Shown here: positions 1 to 9,253 of the stretch, piece after piece | Position numbering within the stretch: position 1 is the stretch's first letter | How the letters are laid out: every line of letters starts with the position of its first letter | The notes under the pieces: generated by a model | The model's database searches: none | Told to the model about the DNA's origin: nothing | The model's input: the letters and a program-made list of their open reading frames with translations, nothing else | Program-made: the position numbers and the translations under genes | DNA from: Gallionellales bacterium GWA2_60_18 | GTDB taxonomy: Bacteria > Pseudomonadota > Gammaproteobacteria > Burkholderiales > Gallionellaceae | Assembly (NCBI GenBank): GCA_001801105.1 | Contig: MGWS01000033.1 | Coordinates: forward strand, 62,001-126,000 | Direction of reading: 5' to 3' | DNA: 64,000 nucleotides

Positions 1-130
1 ATCCATCATGTACAGACATCAGCTTGCCAGGCTGTTTTTTATTTATCGTGTGTGTCGTGCCGGGGCTATTCCGTATCGGGAAATAACGCCCCGTCAATTC
101 CTCCGCCATCGGTGCATGGCGTTCGGGAGT

Positions 131-3100
131 TTACCGTCTTTCATCAACCAGTTCCATGATATCCCGTGCAGGCATCGGGCGGGCGATGCCGTAGCCCTGT
201 CCCGCCTCGCACCCCGCCTCGAGCAAGGCCTGATAATGCTCCCGTGTTTCGATGCCTTCCGCCACGGTCTTGCGGCCGAAGGTCTTTGCAAGGGCGATGA
301 TGATCTGCACGATGGCACGGTCATCCTCGTTGTCCAGCATGCCGCGCACGAAGCTCTGGTCGATCTTGAGCGTTTCGGCCGAGAACCTGCGCAGATAGGC
401 CAGCGAGGAATAACCGGTGCCGAAATCGTCCAGCGCAAAATGAACGCCCAGCGCGTGGCATGCCTCCATCACCTCGGAAGAGCGAGCGATGTCCTCGAGC
501 GCGGCCGTTTCCAGCACTTCGATCTGCAAGCACTTGTGGGGCAACTCCGGGTAGCGCTCCAGCTTGCGCGCCAGCCCGGCGACGAAACCTGGCGACAAGA
601 GATGCCGCGCGGAAATGTTGATGCTGACTTCCAGCAGCCTGCCTTGCCTGCGCCATTCGTCGAGTTGTGCCAGCGCCGTATCCGTCACCCACTCGCCCAG
701 GCGTATTTCCAGCGCCGATTCATCGATGAACGGCAGGAATTCCTCCGGCAACAGCAGGCCGCGCTCCGGATGATGCCAGCGGATCAGCGCCTCGACGCCC
801 GCGACAGCGCCCGAGGCCAGATCCACCTTGGGCTGGTAAAACAGTTCGAATTCGCCGTGTTCCAGCCCGTGCAGGATGCGTTGCCGCGATTCGTGCAGGG
901 TGCGCACGCGCAGGTTGTGCGCCGGATCGTGCAGGTGGTAGCGGTTCTTGCCGGCCTGCTTGGCGGCATACATGGCCTGGTCGGCATGGCGCAACAGGGT
1001 GTCGCCGTCCTTGTTGTTGTCGGCAGGATAGAACGTCACGCCGATGCTGGCCGACACGCCGACCTCATGCCCGCCGATGGCCACCGGCGTGGCGACGATG
1101 TCGAGGATGCGCCCAATCAACTGGATGCATTCCTGTTCGCGCGCGAAATCGTTGAACAGCAGCACGAATTCGTCCCCGCCCAGCCGCGCCAATGTATCGC
1201 CCGCGCGCAACGCTTCCTGCAGGCGGGAGCTGACGTTCACCAGCAGCTGATCGCCCACCTCGTGCCCGAACTCGTCGTTGACGTGCTTGAAACCATCGAG
1301 ATCCAGATAACAGACCGCCAGCAACTTGCCGTCGCGTTGCGCGCGGGCGATGGCCTGGCTCAGCCGGTCGGCCAGCAGCCTGCGGTTGGGCAGGCCGGTC
1401 AGCTTGTCATAGTTGGCGGCGCGGTCCAGCGCGGCCTCATGTTCCTTGAGGTAGCTGATATCCGAGAACACCGCCACATAGCGCTGCAACTTGTCGCGCC
1501 CGTCGCGGATGACCGAGATCGAAAGCAGTTCCGCATATACCTCGCCGGACTTGCGCCGGTTCCATATCTCTCCGCGCCAGTGACCTTCCTGTTCCAGCGA
1601 CTGCCGCATCGCCTCATAGAACGCCTGGTCGTGCCGCCCCGAAGCCAGCAATCCGGGATCCCTGCCCAGCACCTCCTCGCGGGCATAGCCGGTGACGCGC
1701 GTGAACGCCGGATTGACGTCCGTGATGCGGTTATCCGCATCGCTGATGAGGATGGCCTCCTGGCTGGCGGCGAACACGCCGGCAGCGATGCGCAGGCTGT
1801 CCTCCGCCTGCTTGCGCCCGGTGATATCTTCGGTCAGCCCCATCAGCTTCACCACCTTGCCGCCGGCATCCCTGATCGGAATGAAGCAGGATTTGAAATG
1901 CTGCGGCGGATTCCCGTCCGTGTCGAATTCGAAATGGCTGGTGTTTCCGCCGAACGCCTGCCGCATCAGCATCCCGATGCGCGCCTTGTCCTGCCCGCCG
2001 ACGGCGTCCAAGTAGAACGCGCCGCGAATCCTCGCTTCGTCAACCAGCCCCAGCATATTCAGCCCGGCCCGGTTCATGGACTGCAAGCGGCCTTCCATGT
2101 CTATCTCGTGGATGCAGAGCGGCGAGTTCTCGACCAGAGTGCGGTAGTGATGTTCGCTTGCCGCAATGACGGCTTCCGCTTTCTTGCGTTCGCTGACGTC
2201 CTCAATCATGGACCAGATGTAGGGTCGCCCGTCGCTGTCGTGGATCAGCATGCCGTTCAGCAGCAGCGGGATGCGGCTTCCGTCCTTGCGGATATATTCC
2301 TTCTCATAGGGGCCGTAGCGGCCCAGAGTGTTGAGCGACGCCAGTTGCTCGGCTTCCTTGTCCGCATACTCTTTCGGCGTCAGCGCCCAGTAGTCGAGCT
2401 GGTTCAGCTCTTCGCGGGTATAGCCGCAGATGTCGCGTAAGGCGTCGTTGAACTCGAGGTAGCGTCCCTGCATGTCGGTCAGGGCGATGCCCATCGAGGA
2501 CAGTTCATAGAGACCGCGCAGCTTCTCGTAGCTGGCGCGCAGTTCCGCCTCGACGCGTGTCCGTGCGGCGATGTCGCGCGCGATGCCCAGCACCCCGACC
2601 AGCCGGCCTTGGCGGTCGCGCATCGGCGTCTTGATGGTCTCGAACGGCCCGCGGTAACCGTCCGCCGCGAAGGTCAGGCATTCCTCGTTGACGCATGGCT
2701 TGTCCGCCGCCATCGCCTTGCGGTCGTGTTCGCGGAAGAAATCCGCCGTCGGCTTGTCCACGAAATCGTAGTCGGTCCGACCAACGATGTCCTGCTCCTT
2801 CGCGCCGAAGAATTGCTCGAAGCGCTTATTGCAGGCCAGATACGCGCCTTCCGCATCCTTCAGCCAGACCAGGTCGGGCAGGGTGTCGATCATGGTGCGC
2901 AGGAAATCGCTTTCCAGCGACTGCCAGTCGCGGATCAGCCCGTGCGCCATGACATGGGTCAGGTCATGTTCGCTGACCAGGCCAGCCATGCATCCCGCTT
3001 CGTCCACCACCACCAGGTGCCGCACCCGGCTGTCGAGCATCACCCTGGCGGCTTCGTTGATGCTGTCGCCCTGCCGTATCGTCAGCACGGGCGCGTTCAT

Positions 3101-3742
3101 GACCTGCCCCAGGGTGATGGAGGCGTGCTGTTCGTGTGCATAGAAACGCACGATGTCGCGCCCGGTGACGATGCCGACCGGGCGGTCATGCTCGACCGCC
3201 ACCACGCAGGTGTCGCGGCGGAACTGCATGAGATTCAGCACGTCGAGCAGGCTGGTCTGCGGCGGCAGGCAAAGCTCCGCGCGGGCCATGACGCCGGCGA
3301 CCTGGTGCTGGCCTGCCAGCGCGGCGATGTCCATGTGCAGCCGGAAATCCGTTTCGCTGGCCACACCGGTCAGCCGACCGTCACCATCCACGATGGCCAG
3401 ATGCCGGATGCCGTCGCGCAGGCATATCTGGTAGGCTTCCAGGCAGGTCACGGATTCCGGCACGGTGACGACGGGCGCGGCCATGACCTCGCGCAGCGCC
3501 GTTTCCGGCGGGAGCCCGGACTGCATGGCGAGCAGTATGCTGCGCTCGGTGACGATGCCGAGCGGACGCGCTTGTTCATCGGTGATCAGGATGGAAGATA
3601 TCCGCTTCTCGGACATGAGGCGCGCGGCTTCGCCCACGCAGTCATCCGGAGCGAGGCGGGTGACATCGCGCGTGGCGATGCCGAGCAGCGGCGTCTGCTG
3701 CCCGATATTGACACTGGAGCTGATACGGTTATCCGCGACCAT
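131..3742 (-). CDS. CBS-PAS-GGDEF-EAL sensor, cyclic-di-GMP turnover
   Basis: Large cytoplasmic signalling protein of about 1203 residues, with no membrane segment or signal peptide. Four CBS repeats fill roughly residues 10-265, followed by four PAS/PAC blocks to about residue 770, then GGDEF and EAL domains. The GGDEF motif (RLGGDEFVLLF) is intact, and RAGD five residues upstream matches the inhibitory I-site. EALIRWHHP, DDFGTGYSS and KIDQSFV show an EAL domain with its catalytic residues. It probably both makes and degrades c-di-GMP in response to nucleotide (CBS) and redox or small-ligand (PAS) cues; the ligands are inferred. An in-frame ATG at 3802 has no ribosome site. I prefer the ATG at 3742 because it overlaps the stop of a well-translated leader ORF (TGATG). 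It diverges from the Crp/Fnr gene. Confidence 0.9.
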   Translation of the reverse strand: MVADNRISSSVNIGQQTPLLGIATRDVTRLAPDDCVGEAARLMSEKRISSILITDEQARPLGIVTERSILLAMQSGLPPETALREVMAAPVVTVPESVTCLEAYQICLRDGIRHLAIVDGDGRLTGVASETDFRLHMDIAALAGQHQVAGVMARAELCLPPQTSLLDVLNLMQFRRDTCVVAVEHDRPVGIVTGRDIVRFYAHEQHASITLGQVMNAPVLTIRQGDSINEAARVMLDSRVRHLVVVDEAGCMAGLVSEHDLTHVMAHGLIRDWQSLESDFLRTMIDTLPDLVWLKDAEGAYLACNKRFEQFFGAKEQDIVGRTDYDFVDKPTADFFREHDRKAMAADKPCVNEECLTFAADGYRGPFETIKTPMRDRQGRLVGVLGIARDIAARTRVEAELRASYEKLRGLYELSSMGIALTDMQGRYLEFNDALRDICGYTREELNQLDYWALTPKEYADKEAEQLASLNTLGRYGPYEKEYIRKDGSRIPLLLNGMLIHDSDGRPYIWSMIEDVSERKKAEAVIAASEHHYRTLVENSPLCIHEIDMEGRLQSMNRAGLNMLGLVDEARIRGAFYLDAVGGQDKARIGMLMRQAFGGNTSHFEFDTDGNPPQHFKSCFIPIRDAGGKVVKLMGLTEDITGRKQAEDSLRIAAGVFAASQEAILISDADNRITDVNPAFTRVTGYAREEVLGRDPGLLASGRHDQAFYEAMRQSLEQEGHWRGEIWNRRKSGEVYAELLSISVIRDGRDKLQRYVAVFSDISYLKEHEAALDRAANYDKLTGLPNRRLLADRLSQAIARAQRDGKLLAVCYLDLDGFKHVNDEFGHEVGDQLLVNVSSRLQEALRAGDTLARLGGDEFVLLFNDFAREQECIQLIGRILDIVATPVAIGGHEVGVSASIGVTFYPADNNKDGDTLLRHADQAMYAAKQAGKNRYHLHDPAHNLRVRTLHESRQRILHGLEHGEFELFYQPKVDLASGAVAGVEALIRWHHPERGLLLPEEFLPFIDESALEIRLGEWVTDTALAQLDEWRRQGRLLEVSINISARHLLSPGFVAGLARKLERYPELPHKCLQIEVLETAALEDIARSSEVMEACHALGVHFALDDFGTGYSSLAYLRRFSAETLKIDQSFVRGMLDNEDDRAIVQIIIALAKTFGRKTVAEGIETREHYQALLEAGCEAGQGYGIARPMPARDIMELVDERR

Positions 3743-3834
3743 CAGGACGGGGACACGTGAACCTTGTACGATGGGCGCTCCGTGGAAATGCCGCGCGCGC
3801 ATGCCGGGAATGTTTCCCGCCAGCCTCTTGTCAT
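3742..3834 (-). CDS. overlapping 30-codon leader ORF upstream of the GGDEF-EAL gene
   Basis: A 30-codon ORF begins at ATG 3834, preceded at ideal distance by GGAGGAGG, the best ribosome binding site near this gene. It is in a different frame from the GGDEF-EAL protein. Its TGA (3744-3742) overlaps the ATG at 3742 that I propose as that protein's start. This looks like translational coupling, where terminating ribosomes restart on the large gene. The peptide has no recognisable domain. A sequencing error joining the two frames is the main alternative, although the downstream protein is complete without it. Confidence 0.5.
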   Translation of the reverse strand: MTRGWRETFPACARGISTERPSYKVHVSPS

Positions 3835-3975
3835 GCCGTCCTCCTCCATGGATGCCGCCTTAATGGTGTAAATTCCATCTTTTTGTAATAGGTTTAAGAG
3901 TAGCATGACAAACCATGACGCTCCGTGCGTTGGCGCACATAGCGTATCCCACCAATCTTCCCGAAATAACAGTAA

Positions 3976-4001
3976 GGCTATGTGCTCCGGCACACATAGC
4001 C
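3976..4001. promoter_or_regulatory. operator-like palindrome upstream of the Crp/Fnr gene
   Basis: Perfect 9-bp inverted repeat (GGCTATGTG and CACATAGCC, 8-nt spacer), about 85 nt before the Crp/Fnr start and inside the divergent intergenic region. A further half-site GCACATAGC lies at 3935-3943. Spacing and symmetry suit a dimeric regulator, possibly autoregulation by the adjacent gene; the binding protein is inferred. Confidence 0.45.
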
Positions 4002-4085
4002 TCGGCGGCATTTTGTGTAATATCCAGAATAATCCGGAAGGGGCTTCCCAGCCCGGGGATATCCCTAAATCACACAAGGCACTAT

Positions 4086-4793
4086 ATGTCGCAAAAACAC
4101 TCCCCCCGGCAAAACCGCCTGCTGGCCGCCCTGCCGGCGGAAGGCCTGAAGCTGCTGGAACCCCATTTACAACAGGTTCTGCTCCGCGCCGGCGACATCC
4201 TGTCCGAACCCGACACACTCCCCTGCCATGCGTATTTCCCGGTGGATTGCACCCTTTCGCTCTATTACCACATGGAGAACGGCGAAACGGCGGAGACGGC
4301 CATGATAGGCAACGAGGGCATGTTCAGCGTCGCCACGATACTGGGTGGCGAGACCATGCCTTATTCCGCCACCGTTGTCACCACGGGACATGCCTTCCGC
4401 ATCGCGCGGGATACATTGAAGAAGATACTCAACGGGACGGAATCGCTGCGCCAGCCGCTGCTACTCTATTCGCAGGCGCTGCTGACCCAGATGGAGCAGA
4501 CGGCAGGCTGCGGGCGGCATCACTCGCTGGAACAGCAACTCTGCCTGCACCTGCTGCAACTGCATGACAGCTCGCTGTCGGACGAATTCGAGCTGACCCA
4601 CGAAGCCCTCGCGCACATGCTGGGCGTGCGCCGCGAGGGCATCACCAAGGCCGCCAAGAAACTGCGCGACGCCGGACTGATCGATTACCGGCGCGGCCAC
4701 ATCCGCATCCTCGACCGCAAGGGGCTGGATGGGATGTCCTGCGAATGCTATGAGGTAGTACGGAAGGAATTCAAGCGGCTGCTGGGGTATTAG
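4086..4793 (+). CDS. Crp/Fnr-family transcriptional regulator
   Basis: A 235-residue regulator with an N-terminal cyclic-nucleotide-binding-like beta-roll (about 15-140) and a C-terminal winged HTH (about 160-230, ELTHEALAHMLGVRREGIT). It lacks the N-terminal cysteine cluster of true FNR, so it is not an obvious Fe-S oxygen sensor, and its effector is unknown. The start MSQKHSPR at 4086 is chosen over longer upstream readings because those extend through the palindrome region. Its stop TAG lies in the four-base repeat bordering the 4793-5059 element. It belongs to the group of small Crp-like regulators common in betaproteobacteria. Confidence 0.85.
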   Translation: MSQKHSPRQNRLLAALPAEGLKLLEPHLQQVLLRAGDILSEPDTLPCHAYFPVDCTLSLYYHMENGETAETAMIGNEGMFSVATILGGETMPYSATVVTTGHAFRIARDTLKKILNGTESLRQPLLLYSQALLTQMEQTAGCGRHHSLEQQLCLHLLQLHDSSLSDEFELTHEALAHMLGVRREGITKAAKKLRDAGLIDYRRGHIRILDRKGLDGMSCECYEVVRKEFKRLLGY

Positions 4794-5059
4794 AGCCTAT
4801 TTCAGTAGGTTTCATGCCCCGCGCCGTTCACCTGCGGGATGCAGTGCAAGGCGCGGGCGGCGCAGTGTAGTCATTCTCCACAAGCAGACCGCAACGCCGC
4901 AATGCGCCCGCGGGTGAATGGCCCTCTGGGTTGGGGCTGGGCGCGGCGTCTGCGGCGTTACACCGCTTGCCCGCAGAATGACTGCGGGCGGCGCGCTGCG
5001 CCTTGCATCCATCCACGCCCAGACCCAACGCGGGGTATGAAACCTGCTGAAATAGGCTC
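4793..5059. mobile_element. MITE-like palindromic element between crp-like gene and phoH
   Basis: The two ends are about 31-bp inverted repeats with two mismatches (GAGCCTATTTCAG inward on both strands), and the interior also folds back on itself. There is no coding capacity. TTAG occurs directly outside both ends (4790-4793 and 5060-5063, allowing one base of overlap with the element). It holds the TAG stop of the Crp-like gene on one side and the TAA stop of phoH on the other, suggesting insertion at a shared convergent stop region. It probably moved with a transposase supplied in trans. Confidence 0.75.
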
Positions 5060-6025
<966 letters not shown>

Positions 6026-6054
6026 CTTGGAAGAATTGTACGGCATGCTTCTTT

Positions 6055-6105
6055 GTGGGAGCGACGGCAGCCGCGAAAAATATTCGCGCCTTCCGGCGCT
6101 CCTAC
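6055..6105. repeat. REP-like hairpin between miaB and phoH
   Basis: Inverted repeat with outer arms GTGGGAGCG and CGCTCCTAC and an inner imperfect stem. The TAG stop of miaB lies within the first four bases of the element read on the minus strand. It has the same GGGAGC...GCTCC design as repeats at 41912, 43954 and 44922. Confidence 0.6.
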
Positions 6106-7436
6106 GATCCACCCCCGACTACCTCGCCGCGCAGCGTATGCCGCACCACCCCGGTGATCTTCACCTCGACGAAGCGCCCGATCATGCCCGGCGAACCGGC
6201 GAAGTTCACGATGCGGTTGTTGTCGGTGCGCCCGGCCAGTTCATGCGCGTCCTTCTTCGACACGCCCTCCACCAGCACGCGCTGCACCGTGCCGAGCATC
6301 CTGTCGTTGACCCGCCGCTCCAGTTCGTCGATGCGCGCCTGCAAGCGCGTCAGCCGCGCCGACTTCACTTCCGGCGGCGTGCCGTCCCGCATCTCGGCGG
6401 CGGGCGTACCGGGGCGCGGGCTGTAGACGAAACTGAAGCTGACATCGAAGCCGACCTCGTCGATCAGCTTCATGGTCGCCTCGAAATCCTGTTCGGTCTC
6501 GCCGGGAAAGCCGACGATGAAATCCGACGAGATGCAGATATCGGGACGCGCCGCGCGCAACCGCCGCACCACGGACTTGTATTCCAGCGCGGTGTAGCCG
6601 CGCTTCATCGCGGCGAGGATGCGGTCGGAGCCGGATTGCACCGGCAGGTGCAGGTGGCTGACCAGCTTGGGGGTATTCGCGTAGACGTCGATCAGGCGCT
6701 GCGTCATCTCGCGCGGGTGCGAGGTGGTGTAGCGCAAACGCTCCACACCTTCCAGCGCCGCGAGCGCCTGCAACAGGAAGGCGAAATCCACCGTGTCGCC
6801 GTCATCGGTCGCGCCGCAGTAGGCATTCACGTTCTGGCCCAGCAGGGTGATCTCGCGCACGCCGCGCGCGACCAGCACCTGCACGTCGCGCATCACATCG
6901 GCGAACGGGCGCGACATCTCCTCGCCGCGCGTGTAGGGCACTATGCAGAAGGTGCAGTATTTGCTGCATCCTTCCATGATCGAGACGAAGGCCGCGCCGC
7001 TGACTGCCTGTACACCCGGCAGGTGGTCGAACTTCTCGATCTCGGGGAAGCTGACATCCACCTGCGGCTGGCCGGCATCGCGCCGCGCCTGCAACAGCTC
7101 CGGCAGGCGGTGCAGCGTCTGCGGACCGAACACCACATCGACATAAGGCGCGCGTTTGATGATCGCCTCGCCCTCCTGGCTGCCGACGCAGCCGCCCACG
7201 CCGATCAGCAGCTCCGGTCGGGCCAGCTTCAGCGCCCGCGCCCGCCCCAGGTCGGAGAACACCTTCTCCTCGGCCTTCTCGCGGATCGAGCAGGTGTTGA
7301 ACAGGATGACATCGGCCTCTTCCGGCCGGTCGGTCTGCTCCATGCCCGCGCAGGCGCGCAGCACGTCGGCCATCTTGTCCGAATCGTATTCGTTCATCTG
7401 GCAGCCGTAGGTCTTGATGTAGAGCTTCTTGTTCAT
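6102..7436 (-). CDS. miaB: tRNA-2-methylthio-N6-dimethylallyladenosine synthase
   Basis: A 444-residue radical-SAM methylthiotransferase that converts i6A37 to ms2i6A37 in tRNAs reading UNN codons. The N-terminal UPF0004 domain carries Cys of the second 4Fe-4S cluster ([23 protein letters not shown]). The radical-SAM motif [15 protein letters not shown] is at about residue 157, and a C-terminal TRAM domain ends the protein. Full length for the family. It is the first gene of a probable miaB-phoH operon, and its stop lies inside the 6055-6105 repeat. Confidence 0.97.
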   Translation of the reverse strand: MNKKLYIKTYGCQMNEYDSDKMADVLRACAGMEQTDRPEEADVILFNTCSIREKAEEKVFSDLGRARALKLARPELLIGVGGCVGSQEGEAIIKRAPYVDVVFGPQTLHRLPELLQARRDAGQPQVDVSFPEIEKFDHLPGVQAVSGAAFVSIMEGCSKYCTFCIVPYTRGEEMSRPFADVMRDVQVLVARGVREITLLGQNVNAYCGATDDGDTVDFAFLLQALAALEGVERLRYTTSHPREMTQRLIDVYANTPKLVSHLHLPVQSGSDRILAAMKRGYTALEYKSVVRRLRAARPDICISSDFIVGFPGETEQDFEATMKLIDEVGFDVSFSFVYSPRPGTPAAEMRDGTPPEVKSARLTRLQARIDELERRVNDRMLGTVQRVLVEGVSKKDAHELAGRTDNNRIVNFAGSPGMIGRFVEVKITGVVRHTLRGEVVGGGS

Positions 7437-7501
7437 GGCATGAAGGCGGTCAATGGCAATATCTGAGCAAAAAGCTCATGTAAGGGTCGCAGAAAAACAG
7501 C

Positions 7502-7529
7502 TTGTCCGCCCGCGAAATTATGCTAGGAT
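7502..7529 (+). promoter_or_regulatory. candidate sigma-70 promoter of the 31-residue membrane peptide gene
   Basis: TTGTCC (7502-7507), a 16-nt spacer and TAGGAT (7524-7529) place transcription start near 7537, about 50 nt before a strong ribosome site. With the terminator at 7711-7738 this predicts a monocistronic RNA of roughly 200 nt. Confidence 0.45.
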
Positions 7530-7588
7530 TCGCCTCGCTTTGCTTTGTTTCTTGTGTTCAACTCTAGTTCTCTCGGGAGGAGAAAAAA

Positions 7589-7684
7589 ATGTCCATCGTC
7601 GCAGATATCGTAGCCATCGGCAGCATGATTTTCCTGGCTGGTTTTTCCGTGTGGATGCTGAAGCAGCTCTTGGCTGACAAGTAA
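7589..7684 (+). CDS. 31-residue single-pass membrane peptide
   Basis: Short ORF of 31 residues preceded by CGGGAGGAG at good spacing and closed by TAA, between a candidate promoter (7502) and a strong terminator (7711). The peptide has a short polar start, one hydrophobic helix (about residues 4-24, including IGSMIFLAGFSVWML) and a polar tail, KQLLADK. This is the architecture of small accessory subunits of membrane complexes. I do not recognise the family. The independent transcription unit supports it being a real gene rather than a chance frame. Confidence 0.65.
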   Translation: MSIVADIVAIGSMIFLAGFSVWMLKQLLADK

Positions 7685-7710
7685 TCCGGTTTTACCCGCA
7701 TCAAATAAAA

Positions 7711-7738
7711 AACTCCAGCCCGTGCTGGAGTTTTTTTT
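7711..7738. terminator. bidirectional Rho-independent terminator
   Basis: Nine-bp stem AACTCCAGC/GCTGGAGTT with a 4-nt loop, an eight-T run on the plus side and an A run on the minus side. It ends the small peptide transcript and the convergent tRNA-Met. Confidence 0.9.
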
Positions 7739-7748
7739 GCGGAAAATC

Positions 7749-7825
7749 TGGTGGTGATAGGTGGACTTGAACCACCGACCCCAGCATTATGAGTGCTGTG
7801 CTCTAACCAACTGAGCTATATCACC
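7749..7825 (-). tRNA. tRNA-Met (CAT), elongator type
   Basis: A 77-nt cloverleaf with encoded CCA. The acceptor stem is GGTGATA/TATCACC, and the D arm contains AGCTCAGTTGGTTAGAGC. The anticodon loop CTCATAA sits in stem CAGCA/TGCTG, and the T arm GGTGGTTCAAGTCCACC is normal. The acceptor lacks the C4-G69 and C5-G68 pairs used by TilS for tRNA-Ile2, and it has paired G1, unlike initiator tRNA, so elongator methionine is the best call. Confidence 0.9.
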
Positions 7826-7856
7826 GCAAAGAGCGCGGCATTCTCCGGATTCCGGC

Positions 7857-8531
7857 CTACCTTGTCAACGTGCAGGGTACGTTTTTCAGTTCGCTACCGG
7901 CGAAATCCTTGTGCATCGCCGCCAGCTTGTCGCCGGTCTGGGCATCGATTCCGCCCAGCGTAAAAACGGTCACCTTGAACTTGCTGGCGCGTTCGCCCGC
8001 CTGCGCCGAGCGCACGTCCTTGTTGCGCAGGCTGTCGAGGAAGTTCTGCGCCGCTTCCTGCGTCTTGAACACGCCGAGCGAAATGGCGTTCAGCCAGATG
8101 CCCGGCTCGGTCACGACGAAGTGTTCCTGCACGCCGCGCGCCTTGAGTTGCAGTATCTTCTGGCTGACCGCCGCCTTGTCCTTGAGCGGCGGGATATATA
8201 CCCAGTAGCCGATGCTGTGCTCGATCTCGCGCCGCCCCAGCTTGTCGCCCAGTTGCAGTGCGGCCAGGGCTGCGCCGGCGCGCGCCAGGTCGGTGCCGGA
8301 GAACTCGCCCCATTCCATGCAGACGCCGGCTTGCGTATCCGCCAGCGCCGGAGCAGATTCCGGTTCCGGTTCCGCCGCCAGTTCCCGGATGTCCAGCAGG
8401 CGCACCTGATCCTCATGCAAAGGCGGCTGCGCATGCGCCGCCTGATCGGCGCCGGGCGCCCATCCGCCGCGCTGCATCAGCGTGAAGAACACGATATTCC
8501 CCGCCAGCAGTATCCAGAACAATACCCTCAT
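7857..8531 (-). CDS. SPOR-domain membrane protein
   Basis: A 224-residue protein with one N-terminal membrane helix (VLFWILLAGNIVFFTLM), an acidic-proline linker and a C-terminal SPOR-like region (about 140-205, including WLNAISLGVFKTQEAAQNFL). SPOR domains bind denuded septal peptidoglycan; that role is inferred. The ATG at 8531 overlaps the coaX TGA (TGATG), so it is co-translated with coaX and birA. A GTG codon one position upstream is a less likely start. Confidence 0.8.
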   Translation of the reverse strand: MRVLFWILLAGNIVFFTLMQRGGWAPGADQAAHAQPPLHEDQVRLLDIRELAAEPEPESAPALADTQAGVCMEWGEFSGTDLARAGAALAALQLGDKLGRREIEHSIGYWVYIPPLKDKAAVSQKILQLKARGVQEHFVVTEPGIWLNAISLGVFKTQEAAQNFLDSLRNKDVRSAQAGERASKFKVTVFTLGGIDAQTGDKLAAMHKDFAGSELKNVPCTLTR

Positions 8532-9253
8532 CACGCGCCCTCTTCCTGTGCGATCAACAACAGTCCCTGCAGGACGAGATTATCCTCTACCCGCAGCGGC
8601 AGGTTAAGGTGCTTCTGCAACTGCAAACTGCCTCCGCCGCTCAAAATGACCGGAGCCCCAGCATCGCCCAGCAGCGCGTGCTGCCGCTCGAGCGCCCCGC
8701 AAACAGCCTGCACCGCCCCGCTGAACAGGGCATCGGCAGTGTTGCGCGGGAATGCCGCATAGTTTCCCTCTCCCGGTTGCAACTGCGCCGTTGCGCTGCC
8801 CAGGCTGCGCTGCATCAGCTCCACGCCGGGCAGGATCAGCCCGCCGATGAACTCGCCCGTCTCCGACAACGAATCCACCGTCGTGGCGGTGCCGCAACTC
8901 GCCACCAGGCAACGCTTGCCCACCAGACTCCATGCCGCGATCAATGCCGCCCAGCGGTCGCTGCCGAGTTGCGCGGGATCGGCATAGCCGTTGCGCACGC
9001 CGCATTGCGTTGCGCGGGCGGCGATGAAGCGCGGCGCGGCGCAACCTTCAATGCGAATATCGCATATCCGCCGTGCGACTTCATCCCCGGCGACATTGCT
9101 GGCCCATATCTGCCGCCCCCCCCGGATATCGCCCAGTTGCCGCAACAGCCCGTCCGCCTGTGCAGTCGGCAGGACACCGTTGCGCAACCACGCGATCCCC
9201 TCCACCAGCGCCCATTTGATGCGCGTGTTGCCTGCGTCGATCAACAGCTTCAC
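8531..9253 (-). CDS. coaX: type III pantothenate kinase
   Basis: A 240-residue ASKHA-fold kinase that catalyses the first step of coenzyme A synthesis. It opens with the phosphate-binding motif LLIDAGNTRIKW, and a central GSDRWAALIAAW and CGTATTVD are typical of CoaX. The start is GTG at 9253, overlapping the birA stop (GTGA). Longer upstream readings lie inside birA and put the DAGNT motif too far from the N terminus. Tight birA-coaX overlap is common in betaproteobacteria. Confidence 0.95.
   Translation of the reverse strand: MKLLIDAGNTRIKWALVEGIAWLRNGVLPTAQADGLLRQLGDIRGGRQIWASNVAGDEVARRICDIRIEGCAAPRFIAARATQCGVRNGYADPAQLGSDRWAALIAAWSLVGKRCLVASCGTATTVDSLSETGEFIGGLILPGVELMQRSLGSATAQLQPGEGNYAAFPRNTADALFSGAVQAVCGALERQHALLGDAGAPVILSGGGSLQLQKHLNLPLRVEDNLVLQGLLLIAQEEGA

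Noticed and set aside
1..130. Gene or terminator at the left end of the window
   Set aside because: No convincing frame and only a weak T-rich stretch after the GGDEF-EAL stop.
8..2440. Long open frame on the plus strand opposite the GGDEF-EAL gene
   Set aside because: It is the high-GC antisense of a clear multi-domain protein, with no motif and no ribosome site. The same reasoning removes the long frames opposite rpoD (15650-17551), hrpA, miaB and the nif genes.
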